Translations under genes and position numbers: made by a program
Source of the DNA: JANNBN01 sp963763885
Lineage (GTDB): Bacteria; Actinomycetota; Acidimicrobiia; Acidimicrobiales; JANYDT01
Assembly (NCBI GenBank): GCA_963763885.1
Contig: CAVXQD010000007.1
Span: 1,736,001 to 1,800,000, forward strand
DNA: 64,000 nt
Direction: 5' to 3'
Shown: positions 43,806-52,623 of the stretch, piece after piece
How positions within the stretch are numbered: position 1 is the stretch's first letter
Layout: every line of letters begins with the position of its first letter
Notes under the pieces: generated by a model
What the model saw: only the letters and a program-made list of their open reading frames with translations
What the model was told of the DNA's origin: nothing
The model's database searches: none

Positions 43806-43823
43806 GGGTCACTTGTACAGCGG

Positions 43824-44396
43824 TCAGGTTGTAGGTGGTTCTGGTGCGTCTGTTGTGCTGGTTGGAACCACTGTGTCTGACATGTCGACAAGGGTGGTGG
43901 TGCTGGTTTGTGTTGGGGGTGGTGGCGGGGGCGGGTCCCATCGCGCCGACGCTGCGGCTGTGGCGTCGGCAAATGCAACTTGAACGGTGACAACCCTCGC
44001 CGGGCCGATCAGCTGTTCAGAGTACGCAATCAGTGTTGCCCCATTGCGTTCCGCCATACGTTGGGCTTCGCTTCTCTCGAACCGAGCGCCAGCCAATGCG
44101 GCGGCATCCGCAGCTTGTTGTGCCTGAGACCGGCCCGCGGCGGCCGCGGTGATCTTTGCTAACCCCACGGCTGCTGCGCCGCAAAACACAACCACGACGA
44201 CCAATAGCGGGAGCACCGATCCGTGTTCGTTCCGACTTTCGGGCGCGAACCAGGAGTTGATCAACCGTCGAAGCGGACCCGACCGTTTGGTACTTGAGAC
44301 GAGTGTGTTACGAAAGAACTGTTTTGAGCACAACGTAAGGCCTCCGACGTAATCAGTGAAACGACAACGCGGACCCTTGTGGGTCAAAGCGGGCAA
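43824..44396 (-). CDS. TadE/TadG-like (pilus assembly-related) membrane protein
   Basis: A pseudopilin/TadG-like N-terminal membrane helix (GSVLPLLVVVVVFCGAAAVGLAKITAAA) follows SRNEHG and precedes RSQAQQAADAAALAGA, the typical TadE/TadG ADAAALAGA motif. The rest is a short beta region (VVTVQVAFADATAAASA) and a Pro/Thr tail (PPPPPPTQTSTTTLVDMS). The product is 190 aa from the first ATG, but the first 45 residues look non-native, so the start is uncertain. It lies between gyrA and DUF3566. It is not part of a visible tad cluster. Confidence 0.65.
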   Translation of the reverse strand: MPALTHKGPRCRFTDYVGGLTLCSKQFFRNTLVSSTKRSGPLRRLINSWFAPESRNEHGSVLPLLVVVVVFCGAAAVGLAKITAAAAGRSQAQQAADAAALAGARFERSEAQRMAERNGATLIAYSEQLIGPARVVTVQVAFADATAAASARWDPPPPPPPTQTSTTTLVDMSDTVVPTSTTDAPEPPTT

Positions 44397-44467
44397 CGGC
44401 CCGAGACCGACAAGCTCAACGGTTGATGGACCCCTTGAGCTGGTCGGTTATCTGAACCGGTTGCGGC

Positions 44468-46954
44468 TTACTCGTCGGCTGCGTAGACCTTGGCCACCGA
44501 AGCAACCGATTGACCAGAGTCCAGCGACATCACACGGACCCCGGTTGCCTCACGCCCTTGCGAAGAAATCTCTCGAACGGCTTGGCGGTTTGTGACGCCG
44601 GCATCGGAAATCAGAATGATTTCGTCTTCGAGTTCAACGGTGAAGGCACCCATGACCTGACCCTTCTTGGCTGGCAGCTTGATGGCGATAACGCCCTGGC
44701 CGCCGCGGCCCTGTGGCGAGAAACGCTCGACCTTCACGCGTTTGCCGTAACCCGCATTGGTGACCAACAGCAGATCAGTTGCATCGGAAACTGCGTCGAC
44801 GGAAACGACTTGGTCTCCTGCCTTCATCTTCATGCCGCGGACGCCGGCTGCTGCACGTCCCATCGGCCGCACATCTTCAGTTTGATCGAAACGGATTGCC
44901 ATACCAAGACGGGACACCATCAGGATGTGGTCGCCCTCGTTGCACTGCACCACCTTGACCAATTCGTCGTCGTCTCGCAGGTTGACGGCGATGATGCCAG
45001 CACGGAGTGACGAGTCGTAGTCGGTGAAGAGCGTCTTTTTGACCTGGCCGAGTTTGGTAGCGAAGAACAAGAACCGGTTGGTCTCGTAGTCACGCGTGTC
45101 GATGATGGTCTGAATCTTTTCGTCGGGCCCCAACGGCAACAGGTTGACAATTGCCGTACCGCGAGCTGAGCGGTCTTTGACCGGAATCTCGTGAGCCTTG
45201 AGGCGATACACACGACCGCGATTGGAGAAGAACAACAGATACGCGTGCGCAGAGGTGGTGATGATGGACGTGACGTAGTCGTCGTCTTTCACCTTGGCGC
45301 CCTGAATTCCACGGCCGCCACGACCCTGGGTTCGGAACGTGTCGGCCGGCATGGCCTTGATGTATCCGATCTTGGAGAACGTGATGACGAGCTCCATGTC
45401 TTCGATGAGGTCTTCCAGGCTCATGTCGCCTGGGTCGAAAGTGATGATCGATTTACGCGGCGTTGCGAAAGTTTCCCGGACGGCGGTGATTTCTTCCTTG
45501 ATGACCGTGTTGAGCACGGTACGGTCGTTGAGGATGGCGCTCAGCGTGACGATGTTGTCTTTCTCGCCCTGCAGCCCCTTCTCAAGGTCGATTCGAGCCA
45601 GCCGAGTGAGCTGTCCGAGGTTCATCGCCAGGATGTCTTCGGCTTGCAGTTCGCTGAACTCGAAAGGCGCTGCCATGAGGCCACCGCGAGCAGCTGCACG
45701 ATCCTCAGATGCACGGATGAGCGCAATGACTTCATCAATGACGTTGAGGGCCTTGATACGACCTTCAAGGATGTGAGCGCGACGTTCGGCCGCGTCCAAG
45801 CGCGACTGCGAACGACGAGTTATGACATCTACCTGGTGGTCGATGTAGTGCTGGATCATTTGCTTGAGGTTCAGCGTGCGTGGCACACCATCGACCAACG
45901 CAACCATGTTGGCCGAGAAGGTTGATTGCAACGCGGTGTACTTGAACAGGTTGTTCATCACCACGAGCGGGTTCGCGTCGCGCTTCAGCTCGATGATCAG
46001 CGTGGTGTCGTTGCCTGCGGAAGCATCGTTTGCATCGGAGATACCGACCAGGTCACCGGAGTTGACCAGTTCGCCAATACGCTCAATAATGCCCTGCGGC
46101 GAGGCTTGGTACGGAAGTTCGGTGACGACAATCTGCGACTTCCCGTTCTTCATCTCCTCGATTTCCGCGACGGCCCGCATGCGGATTGAACCCTTGCCCG
46201 TGCGGCAGTAATCGTGGATCCCTGACTTGCCGAGGATGAGCGCGCCGGTTGGAAAATCCGGCCCCTTCACGAAGGCCATGAGTTCTTCGATGGTGGACTC
46301 GGGTCGATCCAGCAGGTGCACGACGGCGTCGATGACTTCGCCCATATTGTGCGGCGGGATGTTGGTTGCCATACCGACGGCGATGCCTTGGCTGCCATTG
46401 ACCAACAGGTTTGGGAACCGGGCCGGAAGAACCGTGGGTTCTTCGTGCTCACCCGAGAAGTTGGGGATGAGGTCAACGGTGTCTTCTTCGATGTCCGCCA
46501 GCAACTGCATGGCCAGCGGAGCCAACCGACATTCGGTGTATCGGTAGGCGGCGGCGGTTGCGTCGGGGGATCCAAAGTTGCCGTGGCCGTCGATGAGTGG
46601 GTGTCGCAAAGAGAAGTCCTGAGCCATACGTACCAGTGCGTCGTAGGCCGCTGAGTCGCCGTGGGGGTGGTACTTACCAATGACGTCGCCGACAACGGTG
46701 GCTGACTTGCGATGTGCACGGTCGGGTCGCATGCCCTGTTGTTGCATGGACCACAGGATGCGTCGGTGCACCGGCTTCAGGCCGTCTCGGACGTCAGGAA
46801 GCGCCCGGCTGACGATGACGGACATCGCGTAGTCGAGGAACGACCGCTCCATCTCGGTCTGAATCTCGATCGGCTGGACGTTGCCGAACTCGAACGGAGG
46901 CTGGGTGCCGCCGTCGCTTGATGGTGGGCCCGATGGTGGGGTTGTGTCGCTCAT
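44468..46954 (-). CDS. gyrA: DNA gyrase subunit A
   Basis: Breakage-rejoining subunit of DNA gyrase. RALPDVRDGLKPVHRRILW and KYHPHGDSAAYDALVRMAQ form the quinolone-binding helix, with Ser and Ala-Tyr-Asp in the usual quinolone-sensitive form; AAAYRYTECRL holds the catalytic Tyr. The GyrA box RTQGRGGRGIQG marks a true gyrase with the DNA-wrapping CTD of six blades. Length 828 aa. It is separated from gyrB by 204 bp that include tandem repeats. Confidence 0.98.
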   Translation of the reverse strand: MSDTTPPSGPPSSDGGTQPPFEFGNVQPIEIQTEMERSFLDYAMSVIVSRALPDVRDGLKPVHRRILWSMQQQGMRPDRAHRKSATVVGDVIGKYHPHGDSAAYDALVRMAQDFSLRHPLIDGHGNFGSPDATAAAYRYTECRLAPLAMQLLADIEEDTVDLIPNFSGEHEEPTVLPARFPNLLVNGSQGIAVGMATNIPPHNMGEVIDAVVHLLDRPESTIEELMAFVKGPDFPTGALILGKSGIHDYCRTGKGSIRMRAVAEIEEMKNGKSQIVVTELPYQASPQGIIERIGELVNSGDLVGISDANDASAGNDTTLIIELKRDANPLVVMNNLFKYTALQSTFSANMVALVDGVPRTLNLKQMIQHYIDHQVDVITRRSQSRLDAAERRAHILEGRIKALNVIDEVIALIRASEDRAAARGGLMAAPFEFSELQAEDILAMNLGQLTRLARIDLEKGLQGEKDNIVTLSAILNDRTVLNTVIKEEITAVRETFATPRKSIITFDPGDMSLEDLIEDMELVITFSKIGYIKAMPADTFRTQGRGGRGIQGAKVKDDDYVTSIITTSAHAYLLFFSNRGRVYRLKAHEIPVKDRSARGTAIVNLLPLGPDEKIQTIIDTRDYETNRFLFFATKLGQVKKTLFTDYDSSLRAGIIAVNLRDDDELVKVVQCNEGDHILMVSRLGMAIRFDQTEDVRPMGRAAAGVRGMKMKAGDQVVSVDAVSDATDLLLVTNAGYGKRVKVERFSPQGRGGQGVIAIKLPAKKGQVMGAFTVELEDEIILISDAGVTNRQAVREISSQGREATGVRVMSLDSGQSVASVAKVYAADE

Positions 46955-47158
46955 GTCAGGTCTCGGTTGGGGTGGTGTTGGGTGCGGCCAGATACGACGG
47001 ATACGGGTTCAGAATCAGGTTCAGAATCGGAGTCGTCAGTGCGTTGGTAGTCAGTGCACGAGTTGTCAGCGCGCCGGTTGTCAGCACACTGATCAAGTTG
47101 GGGAAAAGCCTGTGGAATCTGTGGGTGACGTGCACTGGGATCAAAAAGTGCACGGCGA
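46955..47158 (-). other. gyrB-gyrA gap: tandem 15-bp repeats and a doubtful 65-codon frame
   Basis: A minus-strand frame (GTG 47153 to TGA 46956-46958) fills nearly all of the gap and ends just before the gyrA ATG. Its central part LTTGALTTRALTTNALTTP is only the translation of the DNA repeats at 47035-47094. There is no family match that I know and no membrane or domain signal, so I treat it as probably non-coding. A second DnaA-box-like element lies at 47109-47124. Confidence 0.35.
47035..47094. repeat. Four 15-bp tandem repeats between gyrB and gyrA
   Basis: Units begin at 47035, 47050, 47065 and 47080 with GTCAGTGC or GTCAGCGC/GTCAGCAC and then vary. The first two share GTCAGTGC plus six to seven variable bases. 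Confidence 0.75.
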
Positions 47159-49243
47159 TTAGATATCGAGGAAGCGAACGTCGTTGGCGTTCTGGATAAT
47201 GAACTGCTTTCGGCTCTCGACGTCGTCGCCCATCAGTGTGCTGAGAATCTCGTCGGCGATAGCCGCCTGCTCGACGGTCACCTTGAGCAGCGTGCGCTTG
47301 GTGGGATCCAAGGTGGTGTCTTTCAACTCCTCCCAGTCCATTTCGCCGAGACCCTTCAAGCGGTTGAATTCGTACTTCTTGTTGGGGTGCTCCGCGATGA
47401 AAGCGTTCTTTGCGGCATCGTCTTTCAGATACTGCTTTTCCTTACCGACTACGACCGAGAACAACGGAGGCTGGGCGATGTAGCAAAACCCAGCCTCAAC
47501 CAGCGGGCGCATCTGCCGGAAGAAGAAGGTGAGGAGGAGCGTGCGGATATGCGCTCCGTCCACGTCGGCATCGCACAATGCAACGACCTTGTGATAGCGG
47601 GCCTTTTCCGGGTCGAACTCGTCGCCCATTCCGGCGCCGATGGCGCTGATGAGCGCCTGGATTTCGAGGTTCTTCAGCATCTTGTCGATCCGAGCACGTT
47701 CGACGTTCAGGATCTTGCCGCGAATTGGAAGGATTGCTTGGACGCGTGGGTCACGTGCCTTTTGGGCAGAACCCAATGCGGAGTCACCTTCCACGATGAA
47801 CAGCTCGCACTCACTCGGCGACTTTGACGTGCAGTCGCGCAGCTTGCCGGGGAGTCCACCGCCACCCAGGCCAGTTTTGCGGCGCACCAGGTCTCGGGCG
47901 GACTTTGCCGCGTTACGCGCCTGCTGCGCAGCGATTGCCTTTTTGACAATGCGGTTGGCTTCGGTGGGATTTTCTTCCAACCACTCGGCCAGCTTTTCGT
48001 TGGTGGCCTTCTGCACGAGCGTGCGCATGGCAGTTGTGCCGAGCTTGCCCTTGGTCTGGCCCTCGAACTGTGGGTCGCGCAGCTTCACTGAGATGATTGC
48101 CGTGATGCCTTCGCGGATGTCTTCACCAGCGAGGTTGTCGTCTTTTTCTTTCAGCAGGGGCTGCTTGCCGTCCCTTGCATACTTGTTGACAACGTTGGTG
48201 AGCGCAGCGCGGAACCCTTCGACGTGGGTTCCTCCCTCGATGGTGGCGATGCCGTTTGCGAACGAGTGGACACCCTCGTAGTAGCCGGTGTTCCACTGAA
48301 TGGCCACCTCGGCCTCGCCAATGCCGTCTTCAGCGACTGCAGCGTACGAAACGACCTTGGCAAACAATGGCTCCTTGGTGCCATTGAGGTGCTTCACGAA
48401 GTCCTTGAGGCCATCGTTGAACTTGAAGGTGACCGTGTCGGGTTTGCCGTCACCGTCTTTGTCTTTGTGAGGCCGTTCGTCTGACAGCACAATTTCGAGG
48501 CCAGCGTTGAGGAACGCCATCATGCGGAACCGCTCCAACATCGTTTCGAAACGGAACTCCGTCTCCTCGAAGATGGTTGCGTCTGGCCAGAAGGTGATTG
48601 CCGTGCCGGTGCGATTGCGCGGCGCGTTGCCGATGGTTTCAAGCTTGCGCTTGAGCTTGCCGCCGTTGTGGAACTCGCACTCGTGGCGCTTGCCCTCACG
48701 GTCGATAGTGGCAACAAGGCGGCTGGACAGGGCGTTGACGACGGACACGCCCACGCCGTGCAGTCCACCGGAAACCTTGTAGCCGTCTCCGCCGAACTTG
48801 CCCCCCGCGTTCAGGACAGACAACACAATTTCCGCTGCCGAACGACCCTTCATCTTGGGATCTGGGTGGGCGTCGACCGGGATGCCGCGGCCGTTGTCGG
48901 AGACACGACAACCGCCATCGGCTGTGAGCACAACATCGATTCGGTTGGCGTACCCGGCCATTGCCTCGTCAACCGCGTTGTCGACAACTTCCCAAACCAG
49001 GTGGTGAAGTCCCGTGATGCCGGTGGACCCGATGTACATACCGGGGCGTTTGCGGACGTGCTCGAGCCCCTCGAGGATGGTGATGTCCTTGGCGCCGTAA
49101 TCCGACGAACCCTTGCCGGCCCGTGCAGCGTTAGCTGCTGCGGCCTTTTCGACCGCTGCCGAAGATCCGACAGGTTGCGGCGTTTGCCCACCGTCCGTTG
49201 CACCTGGAACCGGGGTTTCTGCGGGAATTGGAGCGTCGTTCAT
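47159..49243 (-). CDS. gyrB: DNA gyrase subunit B
   Basis: ATPase subunit of DNA gyrase. GHKL region: GLEHVRKRPGMYIGSTG and DAVDEAMAGYANRIDVVL-type helices; TOPRIM domain: ELFIVEGDSALGSAQKARD and VALCDADVDGAHIRTLLLTFF. The C-terminal end KQFIIQNANDVRFLDI is typical. A 40-residue N-terminal extension rich in Pro/Ala/Gly (MNDAPIPAETPVPGATDG) comes before the GHKL fold. Start ATG 49243 is used; the open frame extends further upstream but non-family-like. Length 694 aa. Confidence 0.97.
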   Translation of the reverse strand: MNDAPIPAETPVPGATDGGQTPQPVGSSAAVEKAAAANAARAGKGSSDYGAKDITILEGLEHVRKRPGMYIGSTGITGLHHLVWEVVDNAVDEAMAGYANRIDVVLTADGGCRVSDNGRGIPVDAHPDPKMKGRSAAEIVLSVLNAGGKFGGDGYKVSGGLHGVGVSVVNALSSRLVATIDREGKRHECEFHNGGKLKRKLETIGNAPRNRTGTAITFWPDATIFEETEFRFETMLERFRMMAFLNAGLEIVLSDERPHKDKDGDGKPDTVTFKFNDGLKDFVKHLNGTKEPLFAKVVSYAAVAEDGIGEAEVAIQWNTGYYEGVHSFANGIATIEGGTHVEGFRAALTNVVNKYARDGKQPLLKEKDDNLAGEDIREGITAIISVKLRDPQFEGQTKGKLGTTAMRTLVQKATNEKLAEWLEENPTEANRIVKKAIAAQQARNAAKSARDLVRRKTGLGGGGLPGKLRDCTSKSPSECELFIVEGDSALGSAQKARDPRVQAILPIRGKILNVERARIDKMLKNLEIQALISAIGAGMGDEFDPEKARYHKVVALCDADVDGAHIRTLLLTFFFRQMRPLVEAGFCYIAQPPLFSVVVGKEKQYLKDDAAKNAFIAEHPNKKYEFNRLKGLGEMDWEELKDTTLDPTKRTLLKVTVEQAAIADEILSTLMGDDVESRKQFIIQNANDVRFLDI

Positions 49244-49571
49244 AGCGATCTGATCAACCTTTCGAAGCGACCGAGAAACGGCGCCTCTGCGATCCCGAGC
49301 CGCGTCTGGCCACACAGCGGTGGCGAGACGGGGTGAAGGACGATGCAGAGACGCTGGAACAGGTGCGGCCGGGGTTCGGCGAGCCCTGTTCCGGTCACGC
49401 CGCACCCACAGCGCCGCATGGTGTGCAGCGACAGGTCTGGGGGCCGTTTCAAGGTCCCGCCAGCCTACCAGCACGGGTATGACACTCAGGGTCAATCGCG
49501 CGCCGTATTCGGCACCTGGAAACCGGCGAAATTCCCCTATTTACCGGGAGAAACGCAACTCCGCCGAAGTG
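49244..49571. other. Gap between dciA and gyrB, 328 bp, no recognised feature
   Basis: This should hold the gyrB promoter and leader. I see no hairpin with a T-tract, no open frame with family-like content and no repeat. A TTGACC element is visible on the minus strand near 49493, but a good -10 is not convincing. Confidence 0.4.
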
Positions 49572-50009
49572 TCAAGATCGGTTCCGTTTTTGGTACTGCC
49601 CAGAGCTGGCTGATCGAGCCCATCGGGCGGTACGAGATCCTCCACCTGATGCCTGCGAAGAGGACTCGCTTGTTGATCCTCCGGGCCGTTGCACGACAAC
49701 CGCCACCGACGTGATGACTGAGGATCCCCGTGACTGGTTGATTCTCGTTGCGATGTCGCCGCTGAGGAAACGCAGCTCCGTTGCCCACGCCGGTTCGTCA
49801 ACCGAAACGGTCAATTCGCCATCTTTCAACCGCTCGGGGCGGCTGTGCGCGGCCAGTACCGGACCCACGACTGCCTCCCAATCTCCGAACACTGACACCA
49901 GCAGTTCCGGTGATCCGAGCCCGAGTTGGCGAGCCACCGTCCCCAGGGAATCCCCCACGGGGCGCATATCCCCAGGGTCATCCACAGGAGTCCAACGTTT
50001 CCACGTCAT
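49572..50009 (-). CDS. dciA: DciA-like (DUF721) replicative helicase loader-associated protein
   Basis: DUF721/DciA proteins bind and help load the DnaB helicase. DSLGTVARQLGLG, VFGDWEAVVGPVLAAHSRPERLKDGELTVSVDEPAWATELRFLSGDIATRIN is the conserved core. The C-terminal tail (SSESSSQASGGGS) is Ser/Gly rich. Length 145 aa. It overlaps recF by 4 bp (50006-50009) and the position recF-dciA-gyrB matches the mycobacterial locus. Confidence 0.88.
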   Translation of the reverse strand: MTWKRWTPVDDPGDMRPVGDSLGTVARQLGLGSPELLVSVFGDWEAVVGPVLAAHSRPERLKDGELTVSVDEPAWATELRFLSGDIATRINQSRGSSVITSVAVVVQRPGGSTSESSSQASGGGSRTARWARSASSGQYQKRNRS

Positions 50010-51223
50010 ATCATGCTCTCCAGCGCGAAACTGTCCACAGATTCCACAGGTTTACCCACAGAGGCGACGTTTTCGCGACTTGTGACTTCCGAAAGAGTGC
50101 CAACGCGCTCCACGTCGACCACAGCGTCCACTCGTACGCCATTCGGTGCTCCAATGGCCGTTGCAAGCACCGCTTGGCCCTCTGGTAGGTGACGCACCAG
50201 AGCGGCACTCCGGTGAGCGTCCAATTCGCTGAAGACGTCGTCGAGCAACAGCAACGGAGCGGAACCAAGCGCCGACGTGAGGTGGCGATGAACAGCTAAC
50301 CGCATCGACAACGCCAACGTTCGTTGCTCACCTTGCGACGCATGGGTGCGTGATGGCCGAACCAGACCATCGGCCTCGAGCGAGAGCAAAACGTCGTCTC
50401 GATGGGGGCCCGTCATGGACAAGCCGCGCCGGACGTCATCGGCTCTCGATCGCAAAAGCTCATCCGTGAGGACCGATTCCGGGACAACGGTTTGCACATG
50501 CGGCTCACCTGCGCCCAACCACGAGGATCCGTACGTCACTCGGACGGTCAACGGGGATTCCGCGATGTCGCCATAAGCCTTGGCCAACGCGGGTCGAAGA
50601 GCATCAAGCAACGAGAGGCGGGCGTTGACGAGAGCCGTACCAGTTTCTGCGAGCTTGGCGTCCCACACATCGAGTGTCAGTTCAGCGGCTTCGTCGAGCT
50701 TTCCACGCCCAATCGTTGCCACCTGCTTGAGTAGCGCGTTTCGTTGCTTCAGGACCCGCTCAACATCGTCAAGCAACGCTGCGTACCGAGGATGTTGCGA
50801 TGCCAGCGCCTCGTCCAGCCAATCGCGGCGTTCGCCCGGACCGCCTTTGACGAGTGTGAGATCCTCGGGTGAAAACACGCTGATTCGCACAACCTCGGCT
50901 AGTTCTCTTGTCCGTTTCAGCGGCTGTTTGTTGACAAGGGTTCTCGCCCGGCCGGCGGGAACGATCTCGGTCTCGATGAGCACCGTCCGGGCCTCGTTGC
51001 GCAGTTCACCCCGAACAACAGCCCGGTCGCACCCAACCCGGGCGAGCGCGTCGTTGGGGGCACCGCGGAAGGATCGGAGCGTGGCGAGGTACCCGATTGC
51101 TTCTAACAAGTTGGTCTTGCCAGTGCCGTTACGTCCTGAAACGACAGTCACCCCAGGGCTGAGTTGGACCTCGGCTTCAGCGTAACTGCGGAAGTCTCGG
51201 ACGGAAAGCCGCTGGAGAGTCAC
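50006..51223 (-). CDS. recF: DNA replication and repair protein RecF
   Basis: SMC-like ATPase that helps load RecA at gaps. GRNGTGKTNLLEAIGYLATLRSFRG is the Walker A, LLLLDDVFSELDAHR the Walker B/D-loop, and HASQGEQRTLALSMRL the signature. Start GTG 51223 (TLQRLSVRDFRSY) is supported by the standard RecF opening; a GGAGG sits right before it and overlaps it rather than at the usual distance, which is odd. It extends from 51294 (dnaN stop) to 50006, with a 4-bp overlap to dciA. Length about 405 aa. Confidence 0.95.
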   Translation of the reverse strand: MTLQRLSVRDFRSYAEAEVQLSPGVTVVSGRNGTGKTNLLEAIGYLATLRSFRGAPNDALARVGCDRAVVRGELRNEARTVLIETEIVPAGRARTLVNKQPLKRTRELAEVVRISVFSPEDLTLVKGGPGERRDWLDEALASQHPRYAALLDDVERVLKQRNALLKQVATIGRGKLDEAAELTLDVWDAKLAETGTALVNARLSLLDALRPALAKAYGDIAESPLTVRVTYGSSWLGAGEPHVQTVVPESVLTDELLRSRADDVRRGLSMTGPHRDDVLLSLEADGLVRPSRTHASQGEQRTLALSMRLAVHRHLTSALGSAPLLLLDDVFSELDAHRSAALVRHLPEGQAVLATAIGAPNGVRVDAVVDVERVGTLSEVTSRENVASVGKPVESVDSFALESMI

Positions 51224-51293
51224 CTCCGAACGATACGCCCGTGACGAGTGGGGGGAATCAGCGAAGAAGGAACAAGCGAACCAGGTAACCCGG

Positions 51294-52385
51294 TTACGAA
51301 ACCCGGACGGGCATGAGCAGGTACAGGTAATCCGGACGGTCAGGCGAGCGAAGCAACGCCGGTTTGAGGGGATCAGTGGTTTGGAGGGTGACGGTGTCGC
51401 CGGTGGTGAGATCCAGGCCGGCCATGAGGAACTCTGGGTTGAATGCCACCTGCACTTCGGAACCTTGGAACGTTGCCTCAATGTCCTCGGAAGCTTGTCC
51501 GACGTCCTGCGTGATGGCGATGAGCTCGAGCGAATCCGACGTCATTTTGAGACGTACCGGGGTGGCATCCTTCGCAAGCAGCTTTACTCGACGGAGCGCT
51601 TCAAGGAACGCCAACCGATTGACCGTCAAGGTGTTAGGCAAGGTTGCCGGAATGAGGTTGCGATAAGGGGGGTACTGCCCCTCAATCAGCCGGGTGGTGA
51701 GCCGGACAGAACCTACTTCGAAAGCTGCTTCTCGTTGGCCAAGGTGCAGGTTGGCTTCGCCCTGGGAGCTGAGCAAGCGAGCCAGTTCACCCAGAGCACG
51801 GCTTGGTACGAGAACGGTTTGCCCCTCGGCGAGGACGGTTTGGCCGGGCAGGTCTCGGACCGCTAGGCGATACGAATCGGTGGCGACCAGGCGCAACCCC
51901 CCAGCCTCGGCAGCCATGAGCACGCCCGTGAGGATTGGGCGGGCGTCGTCGTGGCTTGCGGCAGGAATGACCTGCTTCAGGGCATCGGCGAGGGCTCCAA
52001 CCGCGATGGTCACGCCACCGGCTGCCGGGTCTGGTAGTCGGGGGAAATCTTCGGCGATCAGGGTCCGAACCGCGAATGCGGACCGGCCCGCCGAGATGTG
52101 CGCTTGCTCTCCCTCCACGGTCACCTGCACCGCTCCTGGCTGCACGGCCTTCAGGATGTCGCTGACAAGCCGGGCTGGAAGAACGGCGGTGCCGTCTTCA
52201 CCAGCTGGCACCTCGATGGTGACATCGATGGTCAGATCCAGATCGGAACCCGTGAGCCTTAGCTCAGTGCCCGAAAGGGAGACCCGTACACCGGACAGGA
52301 CGGGTAAGGCACTGCGGCTCGCAACAGCGCGCGCAGCGGTCCCAAACGCCTCAACAAGGACGTCACGCTCACAGCGGAACTTCAT
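51294..52385 (-). CDS. dnaN: DNA polymerase III beta clamp
   Basis: Sliding clamp. Three repeated domains are visible: MKFRCERDVLVEAFGTAARAVASR at the start, SRPILTGVLMAAE-like sequence and DARPILTGVLM in the middle, and the C-terminal YLLMPVRVS. The peptide-binding region and end match DnaN. Length 363 aa. The 238-bp gap to dnaA carries the likely oriC; recF follows 71 bp downstream. Confidence 0.97.
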   Translation of the reverse strand: MKFRCERDVLVEAFGTAARAVASRSALPVLSGVRVSLSGTELRLTGSDLDLTIDVTIEVPAGEDGTAVLPARLVSDILKAVQPGAVQVTVEGEQAHISAGRSAFAVRTLIAEDFPRLPDPAAGGVTIAVGALADALKQVIPAASHDDARPILTGVLMAAEAGGLRLVATDSYRLAVRDLPGQTVLAEGQTVLVPSRALGELARLLSSQGEANLHLGQREAAFEVGSVRLTTRLIEGQYPPYRNLIPATLPNTLTVNRLAFLEALRRVKLLAKDATPVRLKMTSDSLELIAITQDVGQASEDIEATFQGSEVQVAFNPEFLMAGLDLTTGDTVTLQTTDPLKPALLRSPDRPDYLYLLMPVRVS

Positions 52386-52623
52386 GGGGTTGTACCTGTC
52401 CTATTCATATAAAGAAAAGAGTTAAAAAGGTGATGACTGTTGTAGGTGCTGTGGATTGTGGGCAACTTGGTGTTTGCCCAGCTCAGACACGGTTTGGTTG
52501 TCCACTCGTCGTCCCCAGGCCGCGCGGTTGAGCCAGCGGGCGACGATCGTCCTGTGGAGGACGAAATTGTTACCCACAGATTCCGAGTGTTTTCCACCGA
52601 TGTATCCACAGAGCATCTCATGG
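52386..52623. other. Likely oriC between dnaN and dnaA
   Basis: An AT-rich stretch (52401-52430, CTATTCATATAAAGAAAAGA-like) next to dnaN fits a DNA unwinding element. DnaA-box-like sequences (consensus TTATCCACA) follow: TTACCCACA (52570-52578) and GTATCCACA (52602-52610) with one mismatch each; TTGTCCACT (52498-52506), TGTGGATTG (52450-52458) and TGTGGAGGA (52553-52561) are weaker. The gap and the gene order support oriC; the exact origin boundaries need experiment. Confidence 0.75.
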
